DNA from: Polaribacter glomeratus
GTDB taxonomy: Bacteria > Bacteroidota > Bacteroidia > Flavobacteriales > Flavobacteriaceae
Reading direction: 5' to 3'
Length of the DNA stretch: 64,000 bases
Assembly: GCF_002954665.1 (NCBI RefSeq)
Contig: NZ_MSCM01000001.1
Coordinates: forward strand, 477,107-541,106
This document shows, in pieces, positions 54,284-62,682 of the stretch. The notes beneath the pieces were generated by a model. It saw nothing but the letters and a program-made list of their open reading frames with translations, ran no database searches and was not told the origin of the DNA. The translations under genes and the position numbers were made by a program. Within the stretch, counting starts at the first letter, position 1. Each line of letters starts with the position of its first letter.

Positions 54284-56269
54284 TTATTTATCCATATTTT
54301 TTAAACTCAAAACATAAAAATTAGGATCGATACTTAACTCCTTTTTAGTATTAGTATCTGTATCGTTTAGATGATAAAAAGTCCATACTGTTTTTGGTTT
54401 AATCCAATATTCTCTATTATTGATGTCTACTTTTAAAGGCATTTCAAATCCTACAATCGTATTTATCCATTTGTAAACAAATTGATTATCCTTAAAATAA
54501 TATTCTAAGATTGGTCTTGTTGTAGTTCTTAAATATTGATCAAAAAATGGTTTCAGATTTAAGCCTGAATGTTTTATGATATAATTCTCAACATCCGCAG
54601 AAGTAACGGTTTTATGATAAAACGCTGTATTTAAACCTGTAAGAATAGCGCGCCACTTTGTATCATCATTAAGTGCGTTTCTTAAAGTATGCAGGATTAC
54701 TGCACTTTTTATGTACACATCTCTAGACCAATTAAAATCATTTACATCGTAATTTCCTATAATAGGTTCTTCGTTTTTAATAAGTTTAGACAACCCTTTT
54801 ATATATTCTTCTCCTGCTTTTTTTCCAAAATGATATTCTAAATATAAGGCTTCAGCATAATTTGTAAATCCTTCTTGAATCCAAACATCAGCTACATCTT
54901 TAAACGTAATGCTATTTGCAAACCATTCATGACCAGATTCGTGGATAATTAAATAATCGAATTTTAAGCCCCAACCTGAATCCGAGGGGTCTTGAACAGT
55001 TCCTAACCTTCCGTTTTGATAGCCTGAATACCCAACAGAACTTTGATGTTCCATACCTTGCCCTTCTACTAATTTATAACCATCTTCATAAAATGGATAC
55101 GGTCCAAACCAATGCTCAAAAGCTTCTAACATTAAATGCACTTGTTTAAACTGCTCTTTTGCTTTTTCTAAATTTTCTGGTAACACATAATAATTACATT
55201 CAAGTGTTCCTTTTAAACCTTTATAAGGATCTGAATAATGAACATAATCTGCTACATTAAGACTAACTCCGTAATTGTTGATGGGATTTACAACGGTCCA
55301 TTCATATTTTGTTGTTCCGTTTTTCTTTTTTTCTGTAGCTGTCAATTTCCCATTGGCAACCGCCATTAAATCATTGGGTACAGTGATACTTATGACCATT
55401 CCGTTATCTGGCTCATCATACATGTGGTCTTTGTTTGGCCACCACAAACTAGCACCACCACCCATACAAGCAGTATAAATAAATGGTTTGCCATTGGCAT
55501 CTTTATTATAGGTAAATCCATCTCCCCAAGGTGGATTTGGATCTATTCTAGGACTCCCTTCATAAAAAACCTCAATTTCTTTTGATGTCCCTATTGCCTG
55601 ATTTTCATCTAATTGAATGAAATATGCGTTACCATCTTGTTTAAAAGTCAACGATTTACCAGATTGCTTCACTTTGGTAATTTTCATTGGAGGTTGCAGA
55701 TCTATTTGCATCACATTTTTTGATTCTAATACTGTATATGTGATCGTATTAGAACCTTTTATAAATCTATTTTCTACGTCTAATTCAAAATCTAAATTAT
55801 AGTGGGTTAAATTCCACCAAATTCTTTCTGGCGTTATTGTACCTCTTAAAGTGTCTTGTCTTGTATACTTTTTTTTAGCAGGTTTGGTATTGGTTAAATC
55901 TCGTTTTATTGGAGTTCTACTGAATTTTACTGAATCTAATTTTTCAAATTTCTGATAATAAAAACCATTATAGGTATTTGTTTTAGGATCCCATTTTAAT
56001 TTGTAGTTCTCAATATCATTTCCACTTCTTAACTCAAATAAAAGAGAATCTTTTTTAACAAATAGCTCATAAAGTGGTGCATTAGCTGTATTCCTCCAGT
56101 TTTTCCATTCCCAATTAAAAGTACCAGAATATGCATCATTATTCTTTTCTATGATTACTTCTAAACTAGGTGTGTCTTTAATTTCATACCATTTGCCTGT
56201 TATAATTTGGCTATGTAACGTGCAAATGGTTAATTGAAAAATTATTAAAAACAATATTTTTCTTTTCAT
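54284..56269 (-). CDS. M1 family zinc metallopeptidase, copy B
   Basis: A 661-residue paralogue of the 52233 protein, alike over its whole length including the signal peptide (both start MKRKILF) and the N-terminal beta extension. GQGMEHQS replaces GVGMEHQS, and the zinc site is HESGH at residue 443, with the distal Glu 18 residues later (DVADVWIQEGF). Catalytic residues are complete. Differences are concentrated in the N-terminal extension and around the substrate cleft (SGYQNGRLGT versus WGYQNGMPRD), so the two may differ in specificity. It lies upstream of copy A on the same strand with a 68-base gap. Confidence 0.93.
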   Translation of the reverse strand: MKRKILFLIIFQLTICTLHSQIITGKWYEIKDTPSLEVIIEKNNDAYSGTFNWEWKNWRNTANAPLYELFVKKDSLLFELRSGNDIENYKLKWDPKTNTYNGFYYQKFEKLDSVKFSRTPIKRDLTNTKPAKKKYTRQDTLRGTITPERIWWNLTHYNLDFELDVENRFIKGSNTITYTVLESKNVMQIDLQPPMKITKVKQSGKSLTFKQDGNAYFIQLDENQAIGTSKEIEVFYEGSPRIDPNPPWGDGFTYNKDANGKPFIYTACMGGGASLWWPNKDHMYDEPDNGMVISITVPNDLMAVANGKLTATEKKKNGTTKYEWTVVNPINNYGVSLNVADYVHYSDPYKGLKGTLECNYYVLPENLEKAKEQFKQVHLMLEAFEHWFGPYPFYEDGYKLVEGQGMEHQSSVGYSGYQNGRLGTVQDPSDSGWGLKFDYLIIHESGHEWFANSITFKDVADVWIQEGFTNYAEALYLEYHFGKKAGEEYIKGLSKLIKNEEPIIGNYDVNDFNWSRDVYIKSAVILHTLRNALNDDTKWRAILTGLNTAFYHKTVTSADVENYIIKHSGLNLKPFFDQYLRTTTRPILEYYFKDNQFVYKWINTIVGFEMPLKVDINNREYWIKPKTVWTFYHLNDTDTNTKKELSIDPNFYVLSLKNMDK

Positions 56270-56345
56270 AGTGTATTTGTTTTATAGTCTAAACTTTGTT
56301 TGATTGCATCAATTTTCAAGTTCATTTTATCTATCATAAATAAGA

Positions 56346-57284
56346 CTAACCAGCATATTCATTAAGGGTTTGTTGAGCAGAAACAAATGGTAAATCTAAT
56401 TCTCTTTCAGCCAAACCATTTTGATAAATTACTTTAGCAGCATGTTGTGGTTCTTTTTTATTCAGCATCAAAGAAATATCTGATATTGGATAGGATTCAC
56501 TACTCAATAAATAGTTTTTACCATGTAACCCTTTTTTTGTTGCAGCGTTGTAAATACCTTTTGCAACATCTTTTACATTTACCATTGCCATTTCTGCATC
56601 CGTATCAAATAACATTTGTACAAAAGGATTCGGCGCAATATTATTCTTAATTAAATACTGTAAACCAGTAGAGGTAGAGTCTTGTCTTTGCGACATTGAT
56701 TTTCCAAAAACACCAACGGGTGATACTGTTGTTATTTCTACATCTAAATTAGGATGATTTTTTATAAAGTCATTCACGGTTGTATTCGCAATAAATTTTG
56801 CTTGTGCATACGGATGACTTTCTTCACTCATAAAAGGAGTATCTTTTTCACTGAATATATCACTTGATGATTTATTACCAGCGGGTAAAGGAAAGTTGGT
56901 ATTGTAAGCAGCAACCGAAGCAATTAAGACCGCTTTTTTTACACTTGGAGTGCTGTTAATTACTGCTAAAAAATTTTCTGTACCTTTTATCGTTGGATCA
57001 AATAATTCGGTTTTTGCATCCACAAAATCTAACTGAAAAGGAGTGCCGCCATGCACTACAATATCGCAATCTGATACAAAGTTCTCTAACTGTTTTTTAT
57101 TTTCTACATTCAACGGAATGATGCTCAAGTTTTGAGCATTAGTTAGTTCTTTTAAATGTGCGTATTTTTCTCCTTTTGTAATGTCTGTCGAAGAAACTTT
57201 AACTTTAAAACCTTGCTCTAGAAAGTTTTTGGTAACATAACTTCCTATAAAGCCAGAACCTCCAATAATACCTACTGTTTTCAT
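56346..57284 (-). CDS. NAD(P)-dependent epimerase/dehydratase-type (extended SDR)
   Basis: A 312-residue extended SDR. The dinucleotide motif is VGIIGGSGFIGSYV (residues 4-17), DCDIVVHGGTPF follows near 65, and the catalytic Tyr-x-x-x-Lys is SHPYAQAKFIAN near 155. It resembles NAD-dependent epimerase or dihydroflavonol-reductase-like enzymes acting on aldehydes or ketones. Its role in a peptidase neighbourhood is unclear. A TTG at 57368 would add 28 residues outside the fold; the ATG at 57284, directly before the glycine motif, is chosen. The 253-base gap upstream (57285-57537) shows no gene. Confidence 0.85.
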   Translation of the reverse strand: MKTVGIIGGSGFIGSYVTKNFLEQGFKVKVSSTDITKGEKYAHLKELTNAQNLSIIPLNVENKKQLENFVSDCDIVVHGGTPFQLDFVDAKTELFDPTIKGTENFLAVINSTPSVKKAVLIASVAAYNTNFPLPAGNKSSSDIFSEKDTPFMSEESHPYAQAKFIANTTVNDFIKNHPNLDVEITTVSPVGVFGKSMSQRQDSTSTGLQYLIKNNIAPNPFVQMLFDTDAEMAMVNVKDVAKGIYNAATKKGLHGKNYLLSSESYPISDISLMLNKKEPQHAAKVIYQNGLAERELDLPFVSAQQTLNEYAG

Positions 57285-57537
57285 AATAAATTGATTTTTA
57301 ATGGTTACTATATTTATTTTAGTTGTTGTCTGATAAAAGACATAAGTTCGCTTTGTTTTTAGAATCAAGACTTGATTTTAAAAAGGGTTTATCAAGCTAA
57401 ATACATTTTTAATCGGACACTATTGATTTATTTTATAAAGTTAAATTTAAAAGACACCACCAAGAATCATTAAGCGATTTTAGCAATGCCTTTCAAGTTT
57501 GGTTAGTTGTTTATAATTACTTCTTCTTTTTCTTTCT

Positions 57538-58050
57538 CTAATTCTTTGTTAATTTATAACCCATAGCCTGATACAAAGCTAACACGTCATAATAGATTGT
57601 AAGGCTAGCAATTTTACCGTCTGTTATCATTGCCGTTGATTGGTAAGGCATATTCACTTCAATACTATCTTGTGTAAAAATGTAGTTTCCCCAAACAGAA
57701 ACCCAATCACCTTTATAGTCGCCATCAATAACTCTAAATGTCTGACTAATAAAGTTGTTTTTCTGTTCTGTTCTTACTTTATTCCATTCTTTCCAATTGG
57801 CAATTAATTCAGCTTTTGTTTCTGTTTTACCGAAGCTTGGCCCCTTTTGCACAAAGTTTTCAGCGAGTAAGCTAGCTACTTTGTCTATTTTATTATTTAA
57901 AAGTGCATCATAATAATCTGCAACTACTTTTAAATCTTCTTCGGCAGTAGGATTTTCTATTACTGTTTCTTTGTAACTTTTGTTTTGCGCAAAACTAATT
58001 TGCCCAATTAGCAGAAATAATACAATTGCACTTGTTTTTAATGTTTTCAT
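57538..58050 (-). CDS. Exported NTF2-like (SnoaL/DUF4440-type) protein
   Basis: A 170-residue protein with a signal peptide (MKTLKTSAIVLFLLIGQISFA) and a single NTF2-like cone. EEDLKVVADYYDALLNNKID and KVASLLAENFVQKGPSFGKT form the first helices. SVWGNYIFTQDSIEVNMPYQ and DGKIASLTIYYDVLALYQAM form the sheet and final strand. The family includes small isomerases, ligand binders and protective scaffolds; no function is inferred. It resembles in fold the C-terminal domain of the amidohydrolase at 50454. It is the first minus-strand gene next to the two-component promoter region. Confidence 0.8.
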   Translation of the reverse strand: MKTLKTSAIVLFLLIGQISFAQNKSYKETVIENPTAEEDLKVVADYYDALLNNKIDKVASLLAENFVQKGPSFGKTETKAELIANWKEWNKVRTEQKNNFISQTFRVIDGDYKGDWVSVWGNYIFTQDSIEVNMPYQSTAMITDGKIASLTIYYDVLALYQAMGYKLTKN

Positions 58051-58126
58051 AAGTTTGGTTTTAATAAATAGTTTTTATGTTGGTAATTATAAAAGCTAAA
58101 TTAAAAGATGTTTAGTGTAATGTCAA

Positions 58127-58142
58127 TCACATCTTAATGTGA
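58127..58142. promoter_or_regulatory. Palindrome TCACAT-N4-ATGTGA, site 1
   Basis: A 16-base palindrome with 6-bp arms, ending 21 bases before the -7 box of the sensor-kinase gene (58164). It matches site 2 at 61241. It lies in the divergent region and could also act on the minus-strand gene at 58050. Confidence 0.6.
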
Positions 58143-58163
58143 TATTTAGCTTCTTTATTTTTG

Positions 58164-58171
58164 TATATTTG
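58164..58171 (+). promoter_or_regulatory. Putative -7 box (TATATTTG) of the sensor-kinase gene
   Basis: A TAnnTTTG match 28 bases before the TTG start at 58200. The -33 zone would touch the TCACAT palindrome, a classic activator position. Confidence 0.55.
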
Positions 58172-58199
58172 AAACCAACTAACTACCTAATAATGCTTT

Positions 58200-61100
58200 T
58201 TGAAAATCTTTAAAAAAATCGCTCTAAGAATTACCTGTTTTATATTGGCACACGTTTGTAATTCTGTGTATGCACAAAATCCATCTCAAATAGATGTACT
58301 TACTACAGAACAAGGGTTGCCTTTTAGAGACATTACATCTATAACTCAAGATGCTACAGGTGCTATGTGGTTTGGCACAGACATTGGTTTGGTTCGCTAC
58401 AATGGTTATAATTTTAAGGTTTATAATTCTGATAAAAAGAACCCTTTTTATATTGAAGAGGAATTAATTACAGGAGAATTAGTCTATGATAAGACTACTA
58501 ATGAACTTTGGTATTTAGCAAATGAAAGGCTCTTTAAACTACAATTATCTACAGATAAAGTTATTGCCTATAACAGCACACACAACATCAAAGGCAGCGT
58601 TTTACGAATATTAAAAGCGACAGATGGTAGTATTTGGATTATGTCTGACGATTTTTTATCCGTAGAAAACGGAAAAGCAAAACAATATTTACAAAAATTA
58701 ACAAATGAAAAATTTGAAGTTAGAGCTTCTATAAAAAGACCTAAATATGCGTATAGTAGATTAGTAGAGGATAAAAAAGGTAATATTTTATGGTCTGCAC
58801 CTAACGGAAGTTTAAAATTTGATTGCGAAGGAAATTTATTAAATACGTTTCAATTATCAAATTATACGTGGCATTTTGCCGATTTAAATTTTACGGTATC
58901 TTTTTTTAATAGTAATAATATTCATTACTTTTTTCCAAGAAAAGAACTTGGTATTTTTACTTTTGATGAAAAAAAATTAACCAAAAAACGAATTTTTAAA
59001 GGCGATGACCAATTTTACTATGCCATAGAAGATCACCAAAAACAACTATGGTTTGCTAGTAGTAAAAAGTTATATCGCATGAATTTTAAAGGAGAATTTG
59101 TTGATTATACCAAACAATTAATCTCTAGATTTGAGTACTCTAAAATTAATTATCTTTTTATAGATGCTAATAAATTACTTTGGGTTGCAACCGATAATGG
59201 TTTGTTTAAAATTCAAATAATTGAAGAACTTTTTAAAACTCTTTTTACATCTAAAAACAAAGGTTGGGGCAACACAATGCGTGGTATTTTTGAAGATAAA
59301 TATGGAACTGTTTTTGCAAAATGTGAAAGTGAAAACAAGCTTATCTACAAAACAAAAAATGGCATTATTGATACTTTACAAATTAAACTAGATAGTGTCT
59401 CAAGAGATGCATCAAAATACAAAAGCAATTTTTATGTTTTAGATGATAAAAAGCGCAATGTGTTTACAATAGGAGATAATTTGCTGAAAATAAATTTGAA
59501 GGATGGAACTACTAAAAGTTACCCTCAATTTAATTATAATATTTCACTTAAAGGAGAAAACACATTAATTAAGCTTAAGAATGGTAAAATCCTTTTAGGA
59601 CAAAGTCTAAACAGATTACTACTTTTTAATCCTGAAACAGAAACTAGTAAACTTATTTTTAAAAACCCAAAAGCTGAATATAATATTGCCGATTTTAGAT
59701 ATTTTAAAGAAAGTAAAACAGATAGTGTTTTATGGATAGGAACACAAAATGATGGTGTACTAAAAATACATCTTAGCGGACGATTAATAAAACAATACAA
59801 AACGGATTCTAAACCAAGTGTTTCAAGAAATTTAATTCTTGTTATGGAAGAGGATATAGATGGCAGTCTTTGGGTTGGTACTTATGCCGGTGGACTTAAC
59901 CATATTTCTGCAGATGGAAACACCGTAAAAAAATATACCAAAACAGAAGGCTTACCAGATAACAATATTGTAGGGATCTTAACAGATAAAGAACAAAACC
60001 TTTGGATTAGTACTTATAACGGAATTTCTAAATTCAATAAAAAGACTAAAACTTTTCAAAATTTTTATGATGAAGATGGTTTGTCAAATAACGAATTTAA
60101 CTATTCATCATTTTATAAATCGAACGCTGGCGATTTTTATTTTGGAGGCATGAATGGTTTAAACACCTTTAGACCTAAAGATATTTTAAAAAAATCGAAT
60201 CCTCCAAGGTTACATCTTTCAAGTATTAACCGATATAACAGTAAAGATAAAAAGAACTTTAATACAGATTATAGTCAAACAAAACTTACAACTTTAAAAA
60301 TTTCACCATATGATCAATACTTTGAAGTTCGTTGGATGATGCCCAGCTATTTTCAGAACAACAAGAATACTTATAGTACTAAATTAGAGGGTTTTGAAGA
60401 CCGTTGGTTTCATCAAGGCAATGCTTCATTTATTCGCTACAATCAATTGCCAGCTGGTAATTATGTTTTAAAAGTAAAAGGTAAAGATTCTCGAGGAGTT
60501 GAGAGCGCTACTATTTTATCAATTCCTATTACTGTGCAACAAGTATTTTATAAAAAATGGTGGTTTATAAGTATCATCATTTTTTTAATAATAGTGTTGT
60601 TTTACGCTATTTTTATATATCGATTAGAGCAAGTTTTTGCCATGGAAAAATTGCGAACCAAAATTGCAAGTGATTTACATGATGATGTTGGCTCTATGCT
60701 TTCTGGCTTGGCAATGCAAACCGAACTTTTAGAGACCAATGCAAATGATGCAGATAAATTTAAGTTACAAAAAATTGCAACGATTAGTAGAAACGCAATT
60801 TCGCAAATGAGAGATTTGGTTTGGAGTATTGATAGTAGAAGGCAAAGCACAAATGATTTAGTAGAGCGAATGCGAGAGCTTTCGGAAGATTTATTGCTAT
60901 CAAAAGAAATTACATTTCAATTAGAAACGGACACTATAAAATACCCGAATCGAGAGTTATCGCCACAAATAAAACAAAATTTATTTTTAATATTTAAAGA
61001 AGCGATCACAAATATAATTCGTCATTCAAATGCAAATCATGTAATTATTAGTATTGTAAATTGCAAAAAAGGAAGTCATTTTAACATAAAAGATAATGGT

Positions 61101-61238
61101 AAGAATATAGGAGACTGTAATTCTACAGGATTAGGATTGTCAAATATGAAAATGCGAACAAAGCAAATAAAAGGCAAACTTAAAATTACCAAAGATGCTG
61201 GCTTTTATATTCAAATATATCTTCCATTTAATTTATAA
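58200..61238 (+). CDS. Two-component sensor histidine kinase with reg_prop propeller
   Basis: A 1012-residue membrane sensor. The signal peptide is residues 1-25 (ends VYAQ). The periplasmic region of about 650 residues has reg_prop propeller strands (AMWFGTDIGLVRYNG, LLWVATDNGLFKI, SLWVGTYAGGLNHI, NLWISTYNGISKF). A Y_Y_Y domain (about 690-775) and a membrane helix (787-810) follow. The kinase is of the HisKA_3 class, with phospho-acceptor His827 in DLHDDVGSML and a HATPase N box near 930 (FKEAITNIIRHSNA). It resembles the propeller sensors of Bacteroidota that detect oligomers in the periplasm but lacks a fused AraC domain. The start is a TTG, the first codon after an in-frame stop. With one T fewer in the preceding tract, an ATG at 58193 would be in frame. 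Confidence 0.93.
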   Translation: MKIFKKIALRITCFILAHVCNSVYAQNPSQIDVLTTEQGLPFRDITSITQDATGAMWFGTDIGLVRYNGYNFKVYNSDKKNPFYIEEELITGELVYDKTTNELWYLANERLFKLQLSTDKVIAYNSTHNIKGSVLRILKATDGSIWIMSDDFLSVENGKAKQYLQKLTNEKFEVRASIKRPKYAYSRLVEDKKGNILWSAPNGSLKFDCEGNLLNTFQLSNYTWHFADLNFTVSFFNSNNIHYFFPRKELGIFTFDEKKLTKKRIFKGDDQFYYAIEDHQKQLWFASSKKLYRMNFKGEFVDYTKQLISRFEYSKINYLFIDANKLLWVATDNGLFKIQIIEELFKTLFTSKNKGWGNTMRGIFEDKYGTVFAKCESENKLIYKTKNGIIDTLQIKLDSVSRDASKYKSNFYVLDDKKRNVFTIGDNLLKINLKDGTTKSYPQFNYNISLKGENTLIKLKNGKILLGQSLNRLLLFNPETETSKLIFKNPKAEYNIADFRYFKESKTDSVLWIGTQNDGVLKIHLSGRLIKQYKTDSKPSVSRNLILVMEEDIDGSLWVGTYAGGLNHISADGNTVKKYTKTEGLPDNNIVGILTDKEQNLWISTYNGISKFNKKTKTFQNFYDEDGLSNNEFNYSSFYKSNAGDFYFGGMNGLNTFRPKDILKKSNPPRLHLSSINRYNSKDKKNFNTDYSQTKLTTLKISPYDQYFEVRWMMPSYFQNNKNTYSTKLEGFEDRWFHQGNASFIRYNQLPAGNYVLKVKGKDSRGVESATILSIPITVQQVFYKKWWFISIIIFLIIVLFYAIFIYRLEQVFAMEKLRTKIASDLHDDVGSMLSGLAMQTELLETNANDADKFKLQKIATISRNAISQMRDLVWSIDSRRQSTNDLVERMRELSEDLLLSKEITFQLETDTIKYPNRELSPQIKQNLFLIFKEAITNIIRHSNANHVIISIVNCKKGSHFNIKDNGKNIGDCNSTGLGLSNMKMRTKQIKGKLKITKDAGFYIQIYLPFNL

Positions 61239-61240
61239 TA

Positions 61241-61256
61241 TCACATTAATATGTGA
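61241..61256. promoter_or_regulatory. Palindrome TCACAT-N4-ATGTGA, site 2
   Basis: The second copy of the palindrome starts 3 bases after the kinase stop codon and ends 23 bases before a TAACTTTA -7-like box (61280-61287) of the response-regulator gene. It is followed by eight T residues, so it might instead act as a terminator for the kinase gene. Confidence 0.55.
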
Positions 61257-61279
61257 TTTTTTTTAAATAGTTATTTTTA

Positions 61280-61287
61280 TAACTTTA
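61280..61287 (+). promoter_or_regulatory. Weak -7-like box (TAACTTTA) of the response-regulator gene
   Basis: A one-mismatch version of TAnnTTTG, 33 bases before the ATG at 61321. Confidence 0.3.
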
Positions 61288-61320
61288 CTAGCTAAATATA
61301 TGTGTTACAAATTATAAAAA

Positions 61321-61953
61321 ATGAATGATTTAAGACTTGCAATTATAGAAGATGATGTTTTAGTGCAAGAAAGCTTAAAGGCATTTTTTAACATACAGTC
61401 ACATATAGATTGTGTACTTATTACCTCTTCGGTTGAAGATTTTCTTAAAAATGTAGATTTACATATACTTCAGCCATCAATTTTGATATTAGATATTAAT
61501 TTATTAGGAATGTCTGGTATTAAAGGAATTCCTTTAATTACAAAAAAGTTACCTGATATTGATATTATAATGCTCACAACTTTTGAAGATAGTGATAGCA
61601 TTTTTAAGGCTTTATGTGCAGGAGCTTGTTCTTATTTATCTAAAAGAACACCTTTAAAAAAAATACTTGAAGCGGTAGAAGTTGTTCATAAAGGCGGCTC
61701 TTATATGTCACCTTCAATAGCTAGAAAAATCGCAAATCATTTTGCACCAAATACCTCAAAAAAAGGATTACTTACTGCAAGGCAAAAAGAAATAGTAACG
61801 GAACTTGTTGACGGGAAAAGCTATAAAATGATTGCTGACAATTTATTTATATCATTAGATACTGTTCGCAGTCATATAAAAAATATTTACAAAGTTTTAG
61901 AGATTAATAGTAAAGCAGAATTAATTAAAAAGTCTTACGATAATGAGATTTGA
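61321..61953 (+). CDS. LuxR/NarL-type response regulator
   Basis: A 210-residue transcription factor. The receiver domain is residues 4-125, with acidic pocket Glu10-Asp11-Asp12, phosphorylation site Asp58 in ILILDINLLGMSG, and conserved Thr and Lys in TTFEDSD and LSKRTPLKK. The GerE/LuxR helix-turn-helix is about 146-205 (LLTARQKEIVTELVDGKSYK, then SLDTVRSHIKNIYKVL). It is the likely partner of the HisKA_3 kinase directly upstream. NarL-type regulators bind palindromes as dimers; the TCACAT palindromes before both genes are natural candidates for its site. Confidence 0.93.
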   Translation: MNDLRLAIIEDDVLVQESLKAFFNIQSHIDCVLITSSVEDFLKNVDLHILQPSILILDINLLGMSGIKGIPLITKKLPDIDIIMLTTFEDSDSIFKALCAGACSYLSKRTPLKKILEAVEVVHKGGSYMSPSIARKIANHFAPNTSKKGLLTARQKEIVTELVDGKSYKMIADNLFISLDTVRSHIKNIYKVLEINSKAELIKKSYDNEI

Positions 61954-62253
61954 ATCTTTTAGCAAAAAATTAGTCAGTTTTGTTATTCGTTTAAGTTTAG
62001 TTCGTTTTGTGGCTAAAACGAGATTTTAAACAATATTCTAAGGGTTACAAACTTTAAATAATAGTCTTTTTATAGTTTTGAAATTTAGTAAGTTAAACTT
62101 AAATTGCTTGAAATTGTATTTCAAAATAGGTTCATTTTTTACTCCACAATTATCAACATACTTACTAGTTTTTTATAAAGTTCTTTATTTCCCGTGTTCC
62201 AAATCGTGTTCAATTTTGGAGTTAAAGGTAATGATTTCTTGAATATTAAGCAT
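61954..62253. other. Intergenic stretch before the tRNA remnant
   Basis: It contains a small hairpin TCGTTTT/AAAACGA (62002-62021) that may end the regulator transcript. A 22-codon minus-strand frame (62253-62185) begins at the far end of the tRNA terminator. No recognisable gene is present. Confidence 0.5.
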
Positions 62254-62284
62254 AAAAAAACAGTTTAGAGTGAACTAAACTGTT
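62254..62284 (-). terminator. Terminator downstream of the tRNA-Met remnant
   Basis: A perfect 10-bp stem AACAGTTTAG/CTAAACTGTT with a 6-base loop. On the minus strand it is followed by T7, the right orientation to end a tRNA transcript. Confidence 0.85.
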
Positions 62285-62307
62285 GTTTTGTAAACGATTG
62301 AAGTTTG

Positions 62308-62349
62308 TAGCGAGAACGGGATTTGAACCCGTGACCTCAGGGTTATGAA
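62308..62349 (-). other. 3' portion of tRNA-Met(CAT): candidate attachment site of an integrated element
   Basis: The minus strand reads TTCATAA (anticodon loop, CAT), CCCTG (3' anticodon stem), AGGTC, then the T arm ACGGG TTCAAAT CCCGT and the acceptor strand TCTCGCT plus A. The 5' half is missing: beyond the loop the sequence (GTAAAA) cannot pair with CCCTG and there is no D arm. A break in the anticodon loop, leaving the 3' part beside the native terminator, is the footprint of tyrosine-recombinase integration. The element then lies to the right, that is, on the cas9 side. Confidence 0.8.
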
Positions 62350-62400
62350 TTTTACAAAAACTCCCTAATTTTTCGCTTTTATGCTATATTTTAACTAAAT

Positions 62401-62419
62401 CGTGTACCGAAACGTGTAC
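62401..62419. repeat. Direct repeat CGTGTAC-N5-CGTGTAC
   Basis: Two identical heptamers with a 5-base spacer lie about 50 bases inside the proposed att site; they could be recombinase arm-binding sites or chance. Confidence 0.35.
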
Positions 62420-62510
62420 TCTGATTTATAAAAAAATTCTACTCAAATGTACTGATTTTTGTGATACAAAATCAATCATCTTTAGAAATTCAATAACTTA
62501 ATTATTTTTA

Positions 62511-62601
62511 TAAAAGAAAGCGACATCATAATTAAATATGATGCCGCTTTAAATGTTTTCACAACGGAATAATCCTTATTGTGAATTGATTTCAAAATTG
62601 T
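62511..62601 (-). ncRNA. tracrRNA of the type II-C CRISPR-Cas system (predicted)
   Basis: A minus-strand transcript divergent from cas9. A -7 box TATATTTG (62613-62606) predicts a start near 62600. The 5' part (62600-62576, containing TTTTGAAATCAATTCACAAT) has the look of a flavobacterial II-C anti-repeat. Next come a nexus-like hairpin, CACAA-TAAGGATTATTCCG-TTGTG (62579-62557), and a single-stranded AAAACATTT. The 3' hairpin is AAAGCGGCATCATA with TATGATGTCGCTTT (62550-62517), ending in a broken T run. Such placement (antisense, just upstream of cas9) and the hairpin order match known II-C tracrRNAs. The CRISPR array is not in the window, so pairing with the repeat cannot be checked here. 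Confidence 0.8.
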
Positions 62602-62605
62602 TATA

Positions 62606-62613
62606 CAAATATA
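62606..62613 (-). promoter_or_regulatory. Putative -7 box (TATATTTG) of the tracrRNA
   Basis: A minus-strand TAnnTTTG match located about 5 bases before the predicted anti-repeat. Confidence 0.55.
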
Positions 62614-62668
62614 AAATAAAAAAATGATACTATTTTACGGGTTTCAGTAAATCTAATTTATTTTTTTA

Positions 62669-62682
62669 TTCTAAATTTAGAA
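62669..62682. promoter_or_regulatory. Perfect 14-bp palindrome TTCTAAATTTAGAA ahead of cas9
   Basis: It ends 11 bases before the cas9 ATG and contains TAAATTTA, close to the -7 consensus TAnnTTTG. It may be a core promoter overlapped by an operator. Confidence 0.4.

Noticed and set aside
62185..62253. 22-codon minus-strand frame beside the tRNA terminator
   Set aside because: Begins inside the terminator's T-tract side, has no known homology that I recognise and no promoter; too short to support.
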